Made by a program: the position numbers and the translations under genes | Notes under the pieces: generated by a model | Databases searched by the model: none | What the model saw: the letters and a program-made list of their open reading frames with translations, nothing else | Told to the model about the DNA's origin: nothing | Origin: an uncultured Bacteroidales bacterium | GTDB taxonomy: Bacteria > Bacteroidota > Bacteroidia > Bacteroidales > Paludibacteraceae | DNA length: 53,236 bases | NCBI GenBank assembly: GCA_902780495.1 | Contig: CACZFM010000015.1 | Span: forward strand, 1-53,236 | Direction: 5' to 3' | Shown here: in pieces, positions 40,023 to 48,560 of the stretch | Layout: the number at the start of each line of letters is the position of its first letter | Numbering within the stretch: position 1 is the stretch's first letter

Positions 40023-43000
40023 TTAGTTCAGTTTATGTCCTTGTGCATCGTATTTCACGCCGTTGCGTTCGATAACCATCACGCCGTCTTGGATATATTT
40101 CTTGATTCCGGCTTCAGCGGCTTGGCTGTCTGCACCGAATTCTTCAATCTCCACGCTGGTTTCTTGTCCGTTCACCATCATCCGTACGCGCGGAGCTACG
40201 CTGCTTACGCTCGGTACAAAGAAGTAGCCGCTGAAAGCATATAGCCAGTTTCCAGATGCGTGAGGATAGTAGAGGCGGTTGCCGGAGATGAAGATATATC
40301 GTTTGTCTCCGCCGGGCAACGGGGTTAGTTTAACGGTGCCACGGAACTCGGCATTGGATGTGTTCACCAACGGATCGCCGGTGCATACAGAGTTAGAGGC
40401 ATCCAGCGCATCGGCATCAATGGTCAGAATGAGGTTATCTTCTCCATCGGCTGCAAACACGGGGTCAATTTGTTGCTCGTCACCATAATACAAGTATGGC
40501 ATACCGGCTTCCAGTTCATATACTCCGCCTTGGAAGTGGATATCAAATCCTTCGTCTGCATTTCCGTCAGCGCCGAGGAATTGATATACATGGTCGGCAA
40601 AGGGATGGTCTTCGGGGATATAGAAGTCGAACGGCACATTGAAGGTGATCCACCGTTTGGCGGGGAACGTACCTTTGAATGTAACTTGTTGCAGTGCCAT
40701 TCCGTCCATGTCTTTCAATGCGGTGTAATATGCATCATCCTGGTCATCCAGCAACTCAAAGTCCATTCCTTTCCAGTTGAGTTGGATGTGACCGTTGTTG
40801 CGGTCATGTTCGAAGAGCACTGCGGGACCGATGAAGCGGGCGTTATGCTCGGCATTGGTGGTGGTGCCGTACATCCATTGATAAGTATATGCCGGATTGC
40901 CGCTGCCATCATCATTCCAGTCGGAGAATGTCACTTCCACGCGGCGCAATGCCGAACAGCCGTAGAACAACCACTTGTAGCAGTTGGCTGCCAACGTAGT
41001 TGCCACCAGTTTCGGACCGTTAACCAGCAGATTGCAGTCATGGAACATTCCTTCATAGCAACTCTCAAGCATTGTGGTTGCCGGCATTTTCAGGCGCGAA
41101 GCGTCCGTGATTTTGCAGTATCGGGATGAAGTGCCGGTATCATTCTTGAACAACTTGGCGAAGCAATATGCACCGGGGATGGTGGTCGGCGGATTGGTCG
41201 GATGAATCAAAGTCATCAAGTTACCGCTGACGGTCGCATTGTTGGTGATATTGAACTTGATATAATGGTTGCTGCTGTACGCTGCTCCATTGGCGGTGGT
41301 GTTGATACCATTTGCATTCGTTCCGCGCAAATAGAGTTTTTCACCGGTGTTAATTGTCTTGAAGGGAGAACCGCTGGCTTTCTTCCAATTCATTCCATCG
41401 GTACTATAGTACAAGTTAAATGTAATAGTTGAGCCTGAACCGATAGAGCTTATTCCTACACCCACATTGTCCGTTTGGGCGGTGATGCATACATATTCCG
41501 CAAACAAGGGCGAGTAAACAGTGCCCGGCGTAAGAACGGAGTTGCTCTTCAGTGTATCGCCACCGGCGGTAACCCATGCGGAGCATACCTCGATATCGCC
41601 ACGTTGCGGGGAAGGTATCTCACCGCGGCGGAACTGAACATCGGTATAGGTGCGGTTCTCCTTCGCCGAACCATCCCATGTCGCACCCGCTGTGGCCACG
41701 TTGAACGTCAGGTTCATCGCATAGATGGCGTAATACGTGCGGATAACCGCCGTGGTGCTGATGACGGGCTTGTTTTCATCGGTGAGCCAGTCGCCTGTTC
41801 CATCTGCTTCGGTGTTCCAACCTACGAAGGTGCGGTTGGCGGGTGCAGTGACATCGGTGGGAATCGTCCATGTCGTTTCCGGCTCCAACACCCGTGCCGC
41901 AGTGGACTCATCTGTCCAAGTACCGCCGTTGGTGTTGACATCGAAGGTCAGTTCCGGGATATAGTTTACAGTCCAACCGGAAGGGAAGGTTTGATTATTG
42001 CGCGTTGCGGTGGGTAATGCCGATGGACATGTCAATGTGCCGGTGGAAGAGCCGTAAGCCAGCCAATAATAGGCGGCACTTAATTCAGAACTTACGTAGT
42101 TCCATGTTTTCATGCGGACACTCACATTAACCAATGTAGAGCAGTTGCGGAACATAAGACCCATTGCAGCAACGTCCGAATTGCCAGGCGTTGGCATTGT
42201 GGTGGCGCGGATAACAGGAGACGTTTGTAATTTCTTACACGTCCAGAACATACCTCTGTATGTGTATGCATATATTTGCGTTGCCTTCAGTTCTGATGGG
42301 GCTTGGGTCAATTCCCAACAATCATAGAACATATTTCGCATGGAAGCGACTCCTACCGTAGTAGCAGGTATTTCCGGGGCTATTTTTAGGCTCTGACAAT
42401 TCGAGAACATACCCTGATAAGCAGAGTCTGCCACGTGTAGGGCAGGTAGTTCGGGCGCAATGCGAATGGACGAATTGTAGAACATATACTTATAGCAGCC
42501 GTTGTGGGTGGAAGAGGGAAGTTGTAACTTGGCTGCACTCACCAATGGCATCCCTTTCATAATTGCAGCAAAGCAATTGTAAGCAGGAATTGTATTAGTT
42601 GGGTTGGTGCCTTGTACCAACGTCATAATATTACCTGCTACAGATACCGAGTCGGTAGATGTGAAATACCAATAAGGAGAAGCGGGCTGTTTTTTGAAGC
42701 TATCTCCCTTACAATTCCTGTTCAAACCGTTTGCGTTCACTCCCCTGAAGCAAACGCTATCGCCGGCTGCCAATACCACGGAGGTGGTGCCGATGGTAAA
42801 CGTATTCCATGTAGCACCATTGTCGGTACTATAACTCAAAGAAGGCGCTGTTTCGCTTCCGTATTTCGTTGTACTGATAGTCGTCGTGGCATTTTGTGCA
42901 ATAAAGCGGAAATAGTCCACTTTGATAAAGATGGCATAGTACTTGGTGGCAGTGGTGGGCAGGGCAGAAGCATCCATATCGGTGCCTGTGCCATCCGCCG

Positions 43001-46000
43001 AAGTATTCCAACGCTCAAAAGTGAATTTGTCCTTTTGTGGTGTTGTCAATGCTGTAATGCCGCTAACTGTGCGTACTGAATCCGCGGTACTTGCATCACT
43101 CCACGTGCCGCCGTTGGTGGCCACATCAAACGTATAGTTGATGGCAGTCCATTGCGCTGTATAAGTGGTGTTGGCAGCGGGCATAGTGCTTGCGGGCGTT
43201 GCATCCCATCCGGCAAACACATAGCCGTTCTTGGTCGGGTTAGCAGGGACAACAATAGATGTGCCGTATGCCACGGTGCCATGCGTGTAATCCCCTGCTG
43301 CGGTAGCCGTTGTGCCGCCGTCAAACTCCCAAGTCAACGTATAGTCGTTAGCGGTGCGGGTGAAATGGGCGGTAATGGTCATATTGCTTGTTACGGTGTT
43401 TGCATCGCCGGTCAAAACGGTTTCGCCGTTCTTCCAAGCGGAGAAAGCGTACGTATATTCCGCAGTTGTGGAAGCCGGAGTAGCCGTGACGGTGGTTTCG
43501 TCTATGGTCAATTCGTTATCATCAATGCTGATAGGTGTATCCCTTAGCACATCCGTGATGGATGTCTCGCTCACGCTGCCATAACCATCCACATTCTTGG
43601 CAATGGTAACGGTATACGTTGGAATGGGGGTGAAGATGGCGTAATAGGTGGTTGGAGTGCTTGGAATGTCTTCTAAATCCAAATCATCACCTGTCCCATC
43701 GTATTCAGTGTTCCAGCCTATAAAGTCATTGACACTTTTGCTTGGGGTATAGGTGGCTAATCCTGTGGCAATGTCACCGCTTTCCCATGATTTGGCAGCA
43801 GTGGTCTCATCGCTCCAGCCTCCGCCGTTGGTGTTTACATCAAAGGTATAGAGCGGAGCAAAAATGGGATAATAGGTGGTGGATGTTGATGGAATATTCT
43901 CCAAATCCAAGTCATCACCCGTTCCATCGGTCTCGGTGTTCCATCGTTTGAACCTGTAACCGGCTTTCACGGGGATATTGGCGGGTACGTTAGTGCTTAA
44001 TTCGGTGCTCGCCCAAACCTTGTCATCATCATCATCGCCGTCCCATGTGGCACCGTTGGTGGCCACATCAAAGGTGAAATTCTTCGAATCTTCAAATATG
44101 GCATATAGTGTAATGGTTTTTGCCGGATTGGCACGTGCGACGGCAGAACTATCAGGGGTAATAATTGTTTTTCCACCTTTAACTACCCAACCACGGAACA
44201 CTTTTGATGCATGTTTTGCTTCTGGGAACGGTTCGTCACCATACCAATCACCAGTGATGTTTGCGTTGGTATTATCCAACCACGTTCCTCCTGTGGAATC
44301 TCCATTTTGGTCGGTGGCAACGCTAAAAGTTACAACAGGATAAAATTTGATTGTCCATCCAGATGGTACACGAGATGTGGCATTGGTTAATGGGGATAAA
44401 GAAGACGAGCATATGAACAAACCCGATGCTGGAGCGTTATACGTCCAGTCGTAAGAACTATAATAGTTGGTATTATACGGGAACCAGCTGCTGAGGCGAA
44501 TTTCCAATGTGTCATATACCATTGTACTTTTAGCAGAAAGATTGAACATTTTTCCTATGGCACCTTTGGAGTTAGATGTCGCAGCGGGCATTGTTTTGGC
44601 ACATATTACAGGAGAACGTTCCAATTGGATACAACCATTAAACATGAAATAATACGAACATTCCTGTAACGTTTCTGCTTTTAGTGTATCTGGAGGGGCA
44701 GTTAATAGAGAACATTTAGTAAACATGGCTTGACAAGCATGTGCGCCAATGTTTTCTGCTTCTATTTGAGGAGCTTTTGTTAGTCCTGTGGTGGGACCTG
44801 TTCCGTAACATTCGTCAAACATGTAATAATAGGCGTAATCTCCGATTTGTTTTGCTGTAAGTTTGACATTGCTACAGTCACCAAGTCTCTTACATAGACG
44901 GAACATGTATTGACATCCATAATTTCCAATAGAATTTGTGGCGTCCGTAACATTGATATTGCCAATACTTGTTATTTTGCCGCAATTGTTGAACATAGAT
45001 TGACACCCATAGTTGCCAATAGATGTGGCATTGATAGTACCTACGCTTGTTATATTGGAGCACTGCCAAAACATGGAATCACATCCATAGGAACCAACGG
45101 CTCCGAGATTAAGATCGGGAACGGCTGTCAGAGCAGTACAATTACGATACATTTGTTTACAGCCTTGTGTGTTGATGGTAGAAGTAATATTTATATTTCC
45201 CAACTCGGCTAAACTGGTGCACCCATTAAACATCATTTTGCATCCATAATCCCCTATGGATGTGGCATTAATATCGGCATGACTTGTCAATCCAGTACAT
45301 CCGTAAAACATCTGCCAACAACCGGCTTCGGCTGCGACAGCATTGGCATTAATAGCACCTGTAGTTGTCAAACCGGTACAGCCATAATACATTTGAGCGC
45401 ATCCATAAGAATCTACAGAGGTGGCAGCAATGGTCGCAGTATTAGTTAGCGCGGTGCAATTTTGGAACATTCGCCAACATCCGCGCGTTCCAATGGAGGT
45501 GATGTTGTCTAGTAGATTGCCAATTGTCTCCAAACTTGTGCACCCTGAAAACATTTCAGAACAACTATATTGCGCAATGTTAGTGGTGGTAGATGGAAAG
45601 GATATATGTACTTGCGTTAGTGCAGTACAGCCGTAAAACATCAATTGATAACAATAGTTAGATAGTGTTTCTGCATTTAATAATCCATCGCCACCCATAG
45701 ATGTTAAACAAACACAATTCCTAAAAGCCTCCTTGAAACAATAGGTTCCGCTTAGTGTCATAGCTGCGCTAAAATCAGGACCAATAGTCATTTTCTTGTT
45801 ATTGTACATCATGCTCTCACAAGCACCTTGTGTCAGTGTAATAGGTTGGGAGGAAATGCGTAGGTGCTCTGCTGATTTTATAGCCTGCTGATTACTGAGA
45901 GTGGTCATGTTATAACCTCCCAATGCTCCATAAAAGCAATAGTTTTGTGGCAATACACTTACAAAAGCAGCCGAGTCAATCAACGACACTAAATCGCCGC

Positions 46001-46385
46001 TAACCTCAATACTTCCTGTGCACTGAAACCCATTCCAATAACTCGCATTAGCAGTCTTATTTAAACCTTTATAATTAGTCTGATTATCCTTAAGATGTCC
46101 GTGTACATACAATTTGTCACCCACATTTGCAAGTGTGTAATAAGAGTCCTTCGTAATAGGTCTAAAGTTTACGCCATCAGTACTAACTGTCAAATAATTT
46201 TGCAGTTTCATGTTGGTGTTATTGTTATCTGACGTACTACAGGTCTTCAACTTGACTTGACTTCCTGCGGTTAAGGCTGTAAAGGTCAATGGTTCAGGCG
46301 CATCATCCGCCCACACCGCTGCGGGTGGCGAAAGAAGAATAATAGTAAGGAGAATACTAAAAAAATAGTGTAAATTTTGCTTCAT
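40023..46385 (-). CDS. Giant surface protein with DUF285/BspA-like solenoids and InlB repeats
   Basis: The 2120-residue protein has a signal peptide (cleaved near VWA-DD, about residue 26). It contains three cassettes, each of a beta domain with an FRGxNxNG-type motif, a solenoid of about 25-residue units, and the InlB B-repeat motif TFDVxTNGGxWxD ... GWNTExDGTG. The first solenoid (about 190-600) has some fifteen units of the form YGCxxMFxxCTxLTxxxxINATSIG with two cysteines each. The second (about 1230-1400) and third (about 1800-1870) are shorter. A C-terminal beta domain follows, and the tail reads YIQDGVMVIERNGVKYDAQG. Predicted to be an exported adhesin-like protein; the ligand is unknown. 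Its leader carries a toxin-antitoxin relic and an 11-bp array. Confidence 0.88.
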   Translation of the reverse strand: MKQNLHYFFSILLTIILLSPPAAVWADDAPEPLTFTALTAGSQVKLKTCSTSDNNNTNMKLQNYLTVSTDGVNFRPITKDSYYTLANVGDKLYVHGHLKDNQTNYKGLNKTANASYWNGFQCTGSIEVSGDLVSLIDSAAFVSVLPQNYCFYGALGGYNMTTLSNQQAIKSAEHLRISSQPITLTQGACESMMYNNKKMTIGPDFSAAMTLSGTYCFKEAFRNCVCLTSMGGDGLLNAETLSNYCYQLMFYGCTALTQVHISFPSTTTNIAQYSCSEMFSGCTSLETIGNLLDNITSIGTRGCWRMFQNCTALTNTATIAATSVDSYGCAQMYYGCTGLTTTGAINANAVAAEAGCWQMFYGCTGLTSHADINATSIGDYGCKMMFNGCTSLAELGNINITSTINTQGCKQMYRNCTALTAVPDLNLGAVGSYGCDSMFWQCSNITSVGTINATSIGNYGCQSMFNNCGKITSIGNINVTDATNSIGNYGCQYMFRLCKRLGDCSNVKLTAKQIGDYAYYYMFDECYGTGPTTGLTKAPQIEAENIGAHACQAMFTKCSLLTAPPDTLKAETLQECSYYFMFNGCIQLERSPVICAKTMPAATSNSKGAIGKMFNLSAKSTMVYDTLEIRLSSWFPYNTNYYSSYDWTYNAPASGLFICSSSLSPLTNATSRVPSGWTIKFYPVVTFSVATDQNGDSTGGTWLDNTNANITGDWYGDEPFPEAKHASKVFRGWVVKGGKTIITPDSSAVARANPAKTITLYAIFEDSKNFTFDVATNGATWDGDDDDDKVWASTELSTNVPANIPVKAGYRFKRWNTETDGTGDDLDLENIPSTSTTYYPIFAPLYTFDVNTNGGGWSDETTAAKSWESGDIATGLATYTPSKSVNDFIGWNTEYDGTGDDLDLEDIPSTPTTYYAIFTPIPTYTVTIAKNVDGYGSVSETSITDVLRDTPISIDDNELTIDETTVTATPASTTAEYTYAFSAWKNGETVLTGDANTVTSNMTITAHFTRTANDYTLTWEFDGGTTATAAGDYTHGTVAYGTSIVVPANPTKNGYVFAGWDATPASTMPAANTTYTAQWTAINYTFDVATNGGTWSDASTADSVRTVSGITALTTPQKDKFTFERWNTSADGTGTDMDASALPTTATKYYAIFIKVDYFRFIAQNATTTISTTKYGSETAPSLSYSTDNGATWNTFTIGTTSVVLAAGDSVCFRGVNANGLNRNCKGDSFKKQPASPYWYFTSTDSVSVAGNIMTLVQGTNPTNTIPAYNCFAAIMKGMPLVSAAKLQLPSSTHNGCYKYMFYNSSIRIAPELPALHVADSAYQGMFSNCQSLKIAPEIPATTVGVASMRNMFYDCWELTQAPSELKATQIYAYTYRGMFWTCKKLQTSPVIRATTMPTPGNSDVAAMGLMFRNCSTLVNVSVRMKTWNYVSSELSAAYYWLAYGSSTGTLTCPSALPTATRNNQTFPSGWTVNYIPELTFDVNTNGGTWTDESTAARVLEPETTWTIPTDVTAPANRTFVGWNTEADGTGDWLTDENKPVISTTAVIRTYYAIYAMNLTFNVATAGATWDGSAKENRTYTDVQFRRGEIPSPQRGDIEVCSAWVTAGGDTLKSNSVLTPGTVYSPLFAEYVCITAQTDNVGVGISSIGSGSTITFNLYYSTDGMNWKKASGSPFKTINTGEKLYLRGTNANGINTTANGAAYSSNHYIKFNITNNATVSGNLMTLIHPTNPPTTIPGAYCFAKLFKNDTGTSSRYCKITDASRLKMPATTMLESCYEGMFHDCNLLVNGPKLVATTLAANCYKWLFYGCSALRRVEVTFSDWNDDGSGNPAYTYQWMYGTTTNAEHNARFIGPAVLFEHDRNNGHIQLNWKGMDFELLDDQDDAYYTALKDMDGMALQQVTFKGTFPAKRWITFNVPFDFYIPEDHPFADHVYQFLGADGNADEGFDIHFQGGVYELEAGMPYLYYGDEQQIDPVFAADGEDNLILTIDADALDASNSVCTGDPLVNTSNAEFRGTVKLTPLPGGDKRYIFISGNRLYYPHASGNWLYAFSGYFFVPSVSSVAPRVRMMVNGQETSVEIEEFGADSQAAEAGIKKYIQDGVMVIERNGVKYDAQGHKLN

Positions 46386-46434
46386 AATCTATCGTTTTTC
46401 AAATTAATATTTTCGTTTTCTTTTGGTTTTTTCT

Positions 46435-46684
46435 TTACACGGAGCGGCTTTGCCAAGTGGGTTCTCTTCGGGTGTCCCAGAAATCAACAATGAATAAAAT
46501 CGCAGCTTCTTGGTCAATTGTATAAACAATTTTATTATGGTTGCCGACAACTACACTTCGATATTTAAATGCTTAAACTCTCCATCACCATCTCATGGGG
46601 ATAGGTATTGCCTGTCATGATTTGCGCTTCGGATACCATCGCGCGGGCATTCAACTCCTCAATCGTATAAGCCGGTGCTTTCAT
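46435..46684 (-). pseudogene. Toxin-antitoxin relic: antitoxin start joined to a RelE/ParE toxin end
   Basis: ATG at 46684 opens 39 codons (MKAPAYTIEELNARAMVSEA, then QIMTGNTYPHEMVMESLSI) that look like the N-terminal half of a RelE/ParE-partner antitoxin. In another frame, 46572-46435 reads KYRSVVVGNHNKIVYTI, then FIVDFWDTRREPTW, the C-terminal half of a RelE/ParE-type toxin (strand-turn-strand ending in a DTR motif). An internal deletion that removed the antitoxin end and toxin start explains both pieces. It lies in the long leader between a promoter at 46852 and the giant gene. Confidence 0.75.
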
Positions 46685-46737
46685 TTTCTTTTGTTGTTAT
46701 TGTCTTGTTCGTTTTCTTTTGGTTTTGCTTTTTCCGC

Positions 46738-46803
46738 GCCACTCCCCCGCCACTATCAGGCGGTTCTCAAGCGGTTCTCGTGCGGTCATCCTCCGTTCGT
46801 CAT
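46738..46803. repeat. Degenerate tandem array, 6 units of 11 bp (GCGGTTCTCAA)
   Basis: Units at 11-bp steps: GCCACTCCCCC, GCCACTATCAG, GCGGTTCTCAA, GCGGTTCTCGT, GCGGTCATCCT, CCGTTCGTCAT. It lies about 40-107 nt after the predicted start from the promoter at 46852-46883. Confidence 0.7.
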
Positions 46804-46846
46804 TTGTCCTGAAAACAGGGCACAAACGCACTTTCTTGGAGGGATG

Positions 46847-46900
46847 GACTGCAAAGATACAACTTTTTTTTCACTCCTCCAAATTTTTTAACACTTTTTT
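46847..46900 (-). promoter_or_regulatory. Promoter (46852-46883) in a 54-bp block repeated at 48232-48285
   Basis: TTTG (46883-46880), 20-nt spacer, TATCTTTG (46859-46852). The surrounding 54 bp match 48232-48285 at 51 positions. It originally drove the toxin-antitoxin pair that is now a relic and may now serve the giant surface-protein gene, giving it a leader of about 460 nt. 46901-47087 is T/C-rich on the plus strand and I see no gene in it. Confidence 0.8.
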
Positions 46901-47087
46901 CTGAGTTTTTGGAATTTTTATGCAAAATGCACTCCCTTTTTGTCCTTTTTCTTGCAAAATACCATTTTACCTTCCCTCGTATCACGCTGTCACTATCTCA
47001 CCAGTTTCGCGCGCCATTTTGCACATTCTTCCACATCTCACCCTCTCGTTTTGTCACCATCCGTTTTCTTGTTTTTTTCTCCTCTTT

Positions 47088-47142
47088 ATCGTCTGCTCAT
47101 CGTCTGCTCATCGTCTGCTTATCGTCTGCTCATCCGCTGCTC
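47088..47142. repeat. Tandem array, 5 units of 11 bp (ATCGTCTGCTC)
   Basis: ATCGTCTGCTC, ATCGTCTGCTC, ATCGTCTGCTT, ATCGTCTGCTC, ATCCGCTGCTC from 47088 in exact 11-bp steps. It lies just beyond a 33-codon coding remnant on the minus strand. Confidence 0.92.
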
Positions 47143-47148
47143 TTTGGG

Positions 47149-47250
47149 TCACAGCCTACCAAACCCTGCCGAAAAGGCATGGCGCATCAATTCCTGTTGC
47201 TCGCGGCTGATGTGCAGACGGGTGGCTTCTGTTTGTAAAGTTTCAAATTC
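47149..47250 (-). pseudogene. 33-codon coding remnant without a start codon
   Basis: The frame 47250-47149 reads EFETLQTEATRLHI, then SREQQELMRHAFSAGFGRL and TGA. It looks like a real protein end (amphipathic helix, then a turn) but there is no start codon between it and the promoter just upstream. Probably the tail of a deleted gene; family unknown. Confidence 0.35.
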
Positions 47251-47254
47251 GGTG

Positions 47255-47285
47255 CAAAAGTACTGCTTTTATTTGAGATGTGCAA
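47255..47285 (-). promoter_or_regulatory. Promoter-like sequence in the relic region
   Basis: TTG (47285-47283), 20-nt spacer, TACTTTTG (47262-47255). It reads toward the coding remnant and the 11-bp array but toward no intact gene nearby. Confidence 0.6.
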
Positions 47286-47435
47286 GTAAAAGCACAAAAA
47301 AAGTGAAATTTTGCGCTTTTTGTGGTTGAAAGTTGAGAGGGGAAGGGACGGTGAAAAGTGAAAGGAAAAAGGATAAACAAAAAGCGATGCGCACCATTCG
47401 TGCGCACCGCTATAGAGTTGTATAGTTATATAGGT

Positions 47436-47660
47436 TTAATATCGTTTGGTTGGTTTTTGATTCATTATTAAGTCCAGACCGATGTTAAGTTTTTTGTATT
47501 TGGGGAATTGCCCGTCGCTGCTCAATAAAGTCAGCCCTTCAGCTACTGCTCATATGCGAAGTGCTTCTATGGCTTGTCGGTCACTAATAACAATCAGCGG
47601 TTGTGTGTGGTTTTGCATCCATTCGCCCGCTTTAGATAGGCGTTCAGCTGTGGTGTTCAT
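47436..47660 (-). pseudogene. PIN-like (VapC-type) gene with an in-frame stop
   Basis: From ATG 47660 the frame runs 36 codons (ending SDRQAIEALRI) to TGA at 47552-47550, then continues without a shift for 37 codons: AVAEGLTLLSSDGQF, then PKYKKLNIGLDLIMN, to TAA at 47436. The second part matches the end of PIN-domain toxins, where the pattern A-x-A-E-G-L-T-L-x-S-x-D carries an acidic residue of the nuclease site. Total 75 codons is far shorter than a full VapC (about 130), so 5' sequence is lost as well. Confidence 0.5.
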
Positions 47661-47733
47661 AGTGTTATCCGTTTTATGTGGTCAAAATTTTTGACCGGTT
47701 TCGTATTTTGTTTGTGTAGATCTTGGACTATAA

Positions 47734-48039
47734 TCAGAAATTTATCATACTTTGTGGCATAACGCGATGGATATAAACCACATTGCCTTCCACAGAATAG
47801 ATTATTACCATCTTTTTGCCAAATCGTATACTTCGTATCAGTCTTCCATATTGTATGGACAATTCTGCATCTATCGCCGGTAACTCAGCAAACTGCTTCA
47901 ACCACTCCCAATGCTTCCCCAAATTTTCAAATAAGCGATATGCTGTTAGAGGAGCTGAACACTCTTCCAACACAAACTGCTCCAGTTCGTCCATATCAGC
48001 ATAAGCGGTGGCGCAGAAATACAAAGAATATTTCTCCAT
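47734..48039 (-). CDS. RelE/ParE-family toxin
   Basis: The ATG at 48039 shares one base with the antitoxin stop (TGATG), giving 101 residues. The protein has the RelE/ParE fold pattern: N-terminal strand YSLYFCATAYADM, two helices (LEQFVLEECSAPLTAYRLFE and LGKHWEWLKQFAEL), then strands RSIRFGKKMVIIYSVEGN and VVYIHRVM. Such toxins cut mRNA on the ribosome or poison gyrase and are held in check by the partner. Target and activity are not predictable. This pair appears intact, unlike its degraded neighbours. Confidence 0.82.
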   Translation of the reverse strand: MEKYSLYFCATAYADMDELEQFVLEECSAPLTAYRLFENLGKHWEWLKQFAELPAIDAELSIQYGRLIRSIRFGKKMVIIYSVEGNVVYIHRVMPQSMINF

Positions 48040-48209
48040 CACTTGACTTCTCTAATGTCGTTCAGACCGAAATGGCGTCCGAGCCGCTTTGCCAACTCGT
48101 CCATAAACTCTTTCTCTGTATATAGTTTTTGAGTCGGTGTTTCTACCCCCATAGGAATAACTTGGTGGCGAACAGTGCCTGTAGAATTATGGGTCATATT
48201 TGTGTGCAT
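48039..48209 (-). CDS. Antitoxin partner of the RelE/ParE toxin
   Basis: The open frame reaches an ATG at 48239, but that lies inside the -7 box, so ATG 48209 is used (56 residues; 48197 is also possible). The protein has a Thr/Ser-rich start, a middle VIPMGVETPTQKLYTEKEFM and a helix DELAKRLGRHFGLNDI. No DNA-binding motif is clear. Assignment rests on small size, position directly before the toxin, one-base overlap and a shared promoter. Confidence 0.7.
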   Translation of the reverse strand: MHTNMTHNSTGTVRHQVIPMGVETPTQKLYTEKEFMDELAKRLGRHFGLNDIREVK

Positions 48210-48236
48210 AATGTGTATAATTTTCCTTAACGACTG

Positions 48237-48268
48237 CAAAGATACAACTTTTTTTTCATTCCACCAAA
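48237..48268 (-). promoter_or_regulatory. Promoter of the toxin-antitoxin pair
   Basis: TTTG (48268-48265), 20-nt spacer, TATCTTTG (48244-48237), within the 54-bp block also found at 46847-46900. The leader is about 20 nt. Confidence 0.85.
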
Positions 48269-48430
48269 TTTTTTAGCACTTTTTTTGTTCTTTTTATTTC
48301 TTTTTGAGCAAAGTGAGAGGTTTGGGGGATAAAAATCGCGCAAAAAAGCATCGGTTTGTCGCGAAAAATCAAACAAACATACTTTTATTATTTTATCATT
48401 ATTATAAAGTAATAATTTTTAAATTTGCTG

Positions 48431-48462
48431 CAAAAGTACTGCTTTTTTTTCATTCTTCCAAA
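48431..48462 (-). promoter_or_regulatory. Promoter without an obvious gene
   Basis: TTTG (48462-48459), 20-nt spacer, TACTTTTG (48438-48431). The next 150 bp on the minus strand (48420-48269) are A/T-rich and hold no gene that I can see. It may be a distal promoter of the toxin-antitoxin pair or make a short RNA. Confidence 0.55.
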
Positions 48463-48510
48463 CATTTTGCGGGATTTTTTTAAGAAAATCAGATTTTTTG
48501 CGCGAAAATG

Positions 48511-48541
48511 TTGCATATATGCAAAAAATGCTGTATCTTTG
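48511..48541 (+). promoter_or_regulatory. Promoter of the surface-protein pair at the right end
   Basis: TTG (48511-48513), 20-nt spacer, TATCTTTG (48534-48541); leader about 13 nt to the ATG at 48561. Confidence 0.85.
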
Positions 48542-48560
48542 CGCCCTAAACCCGATAGGT

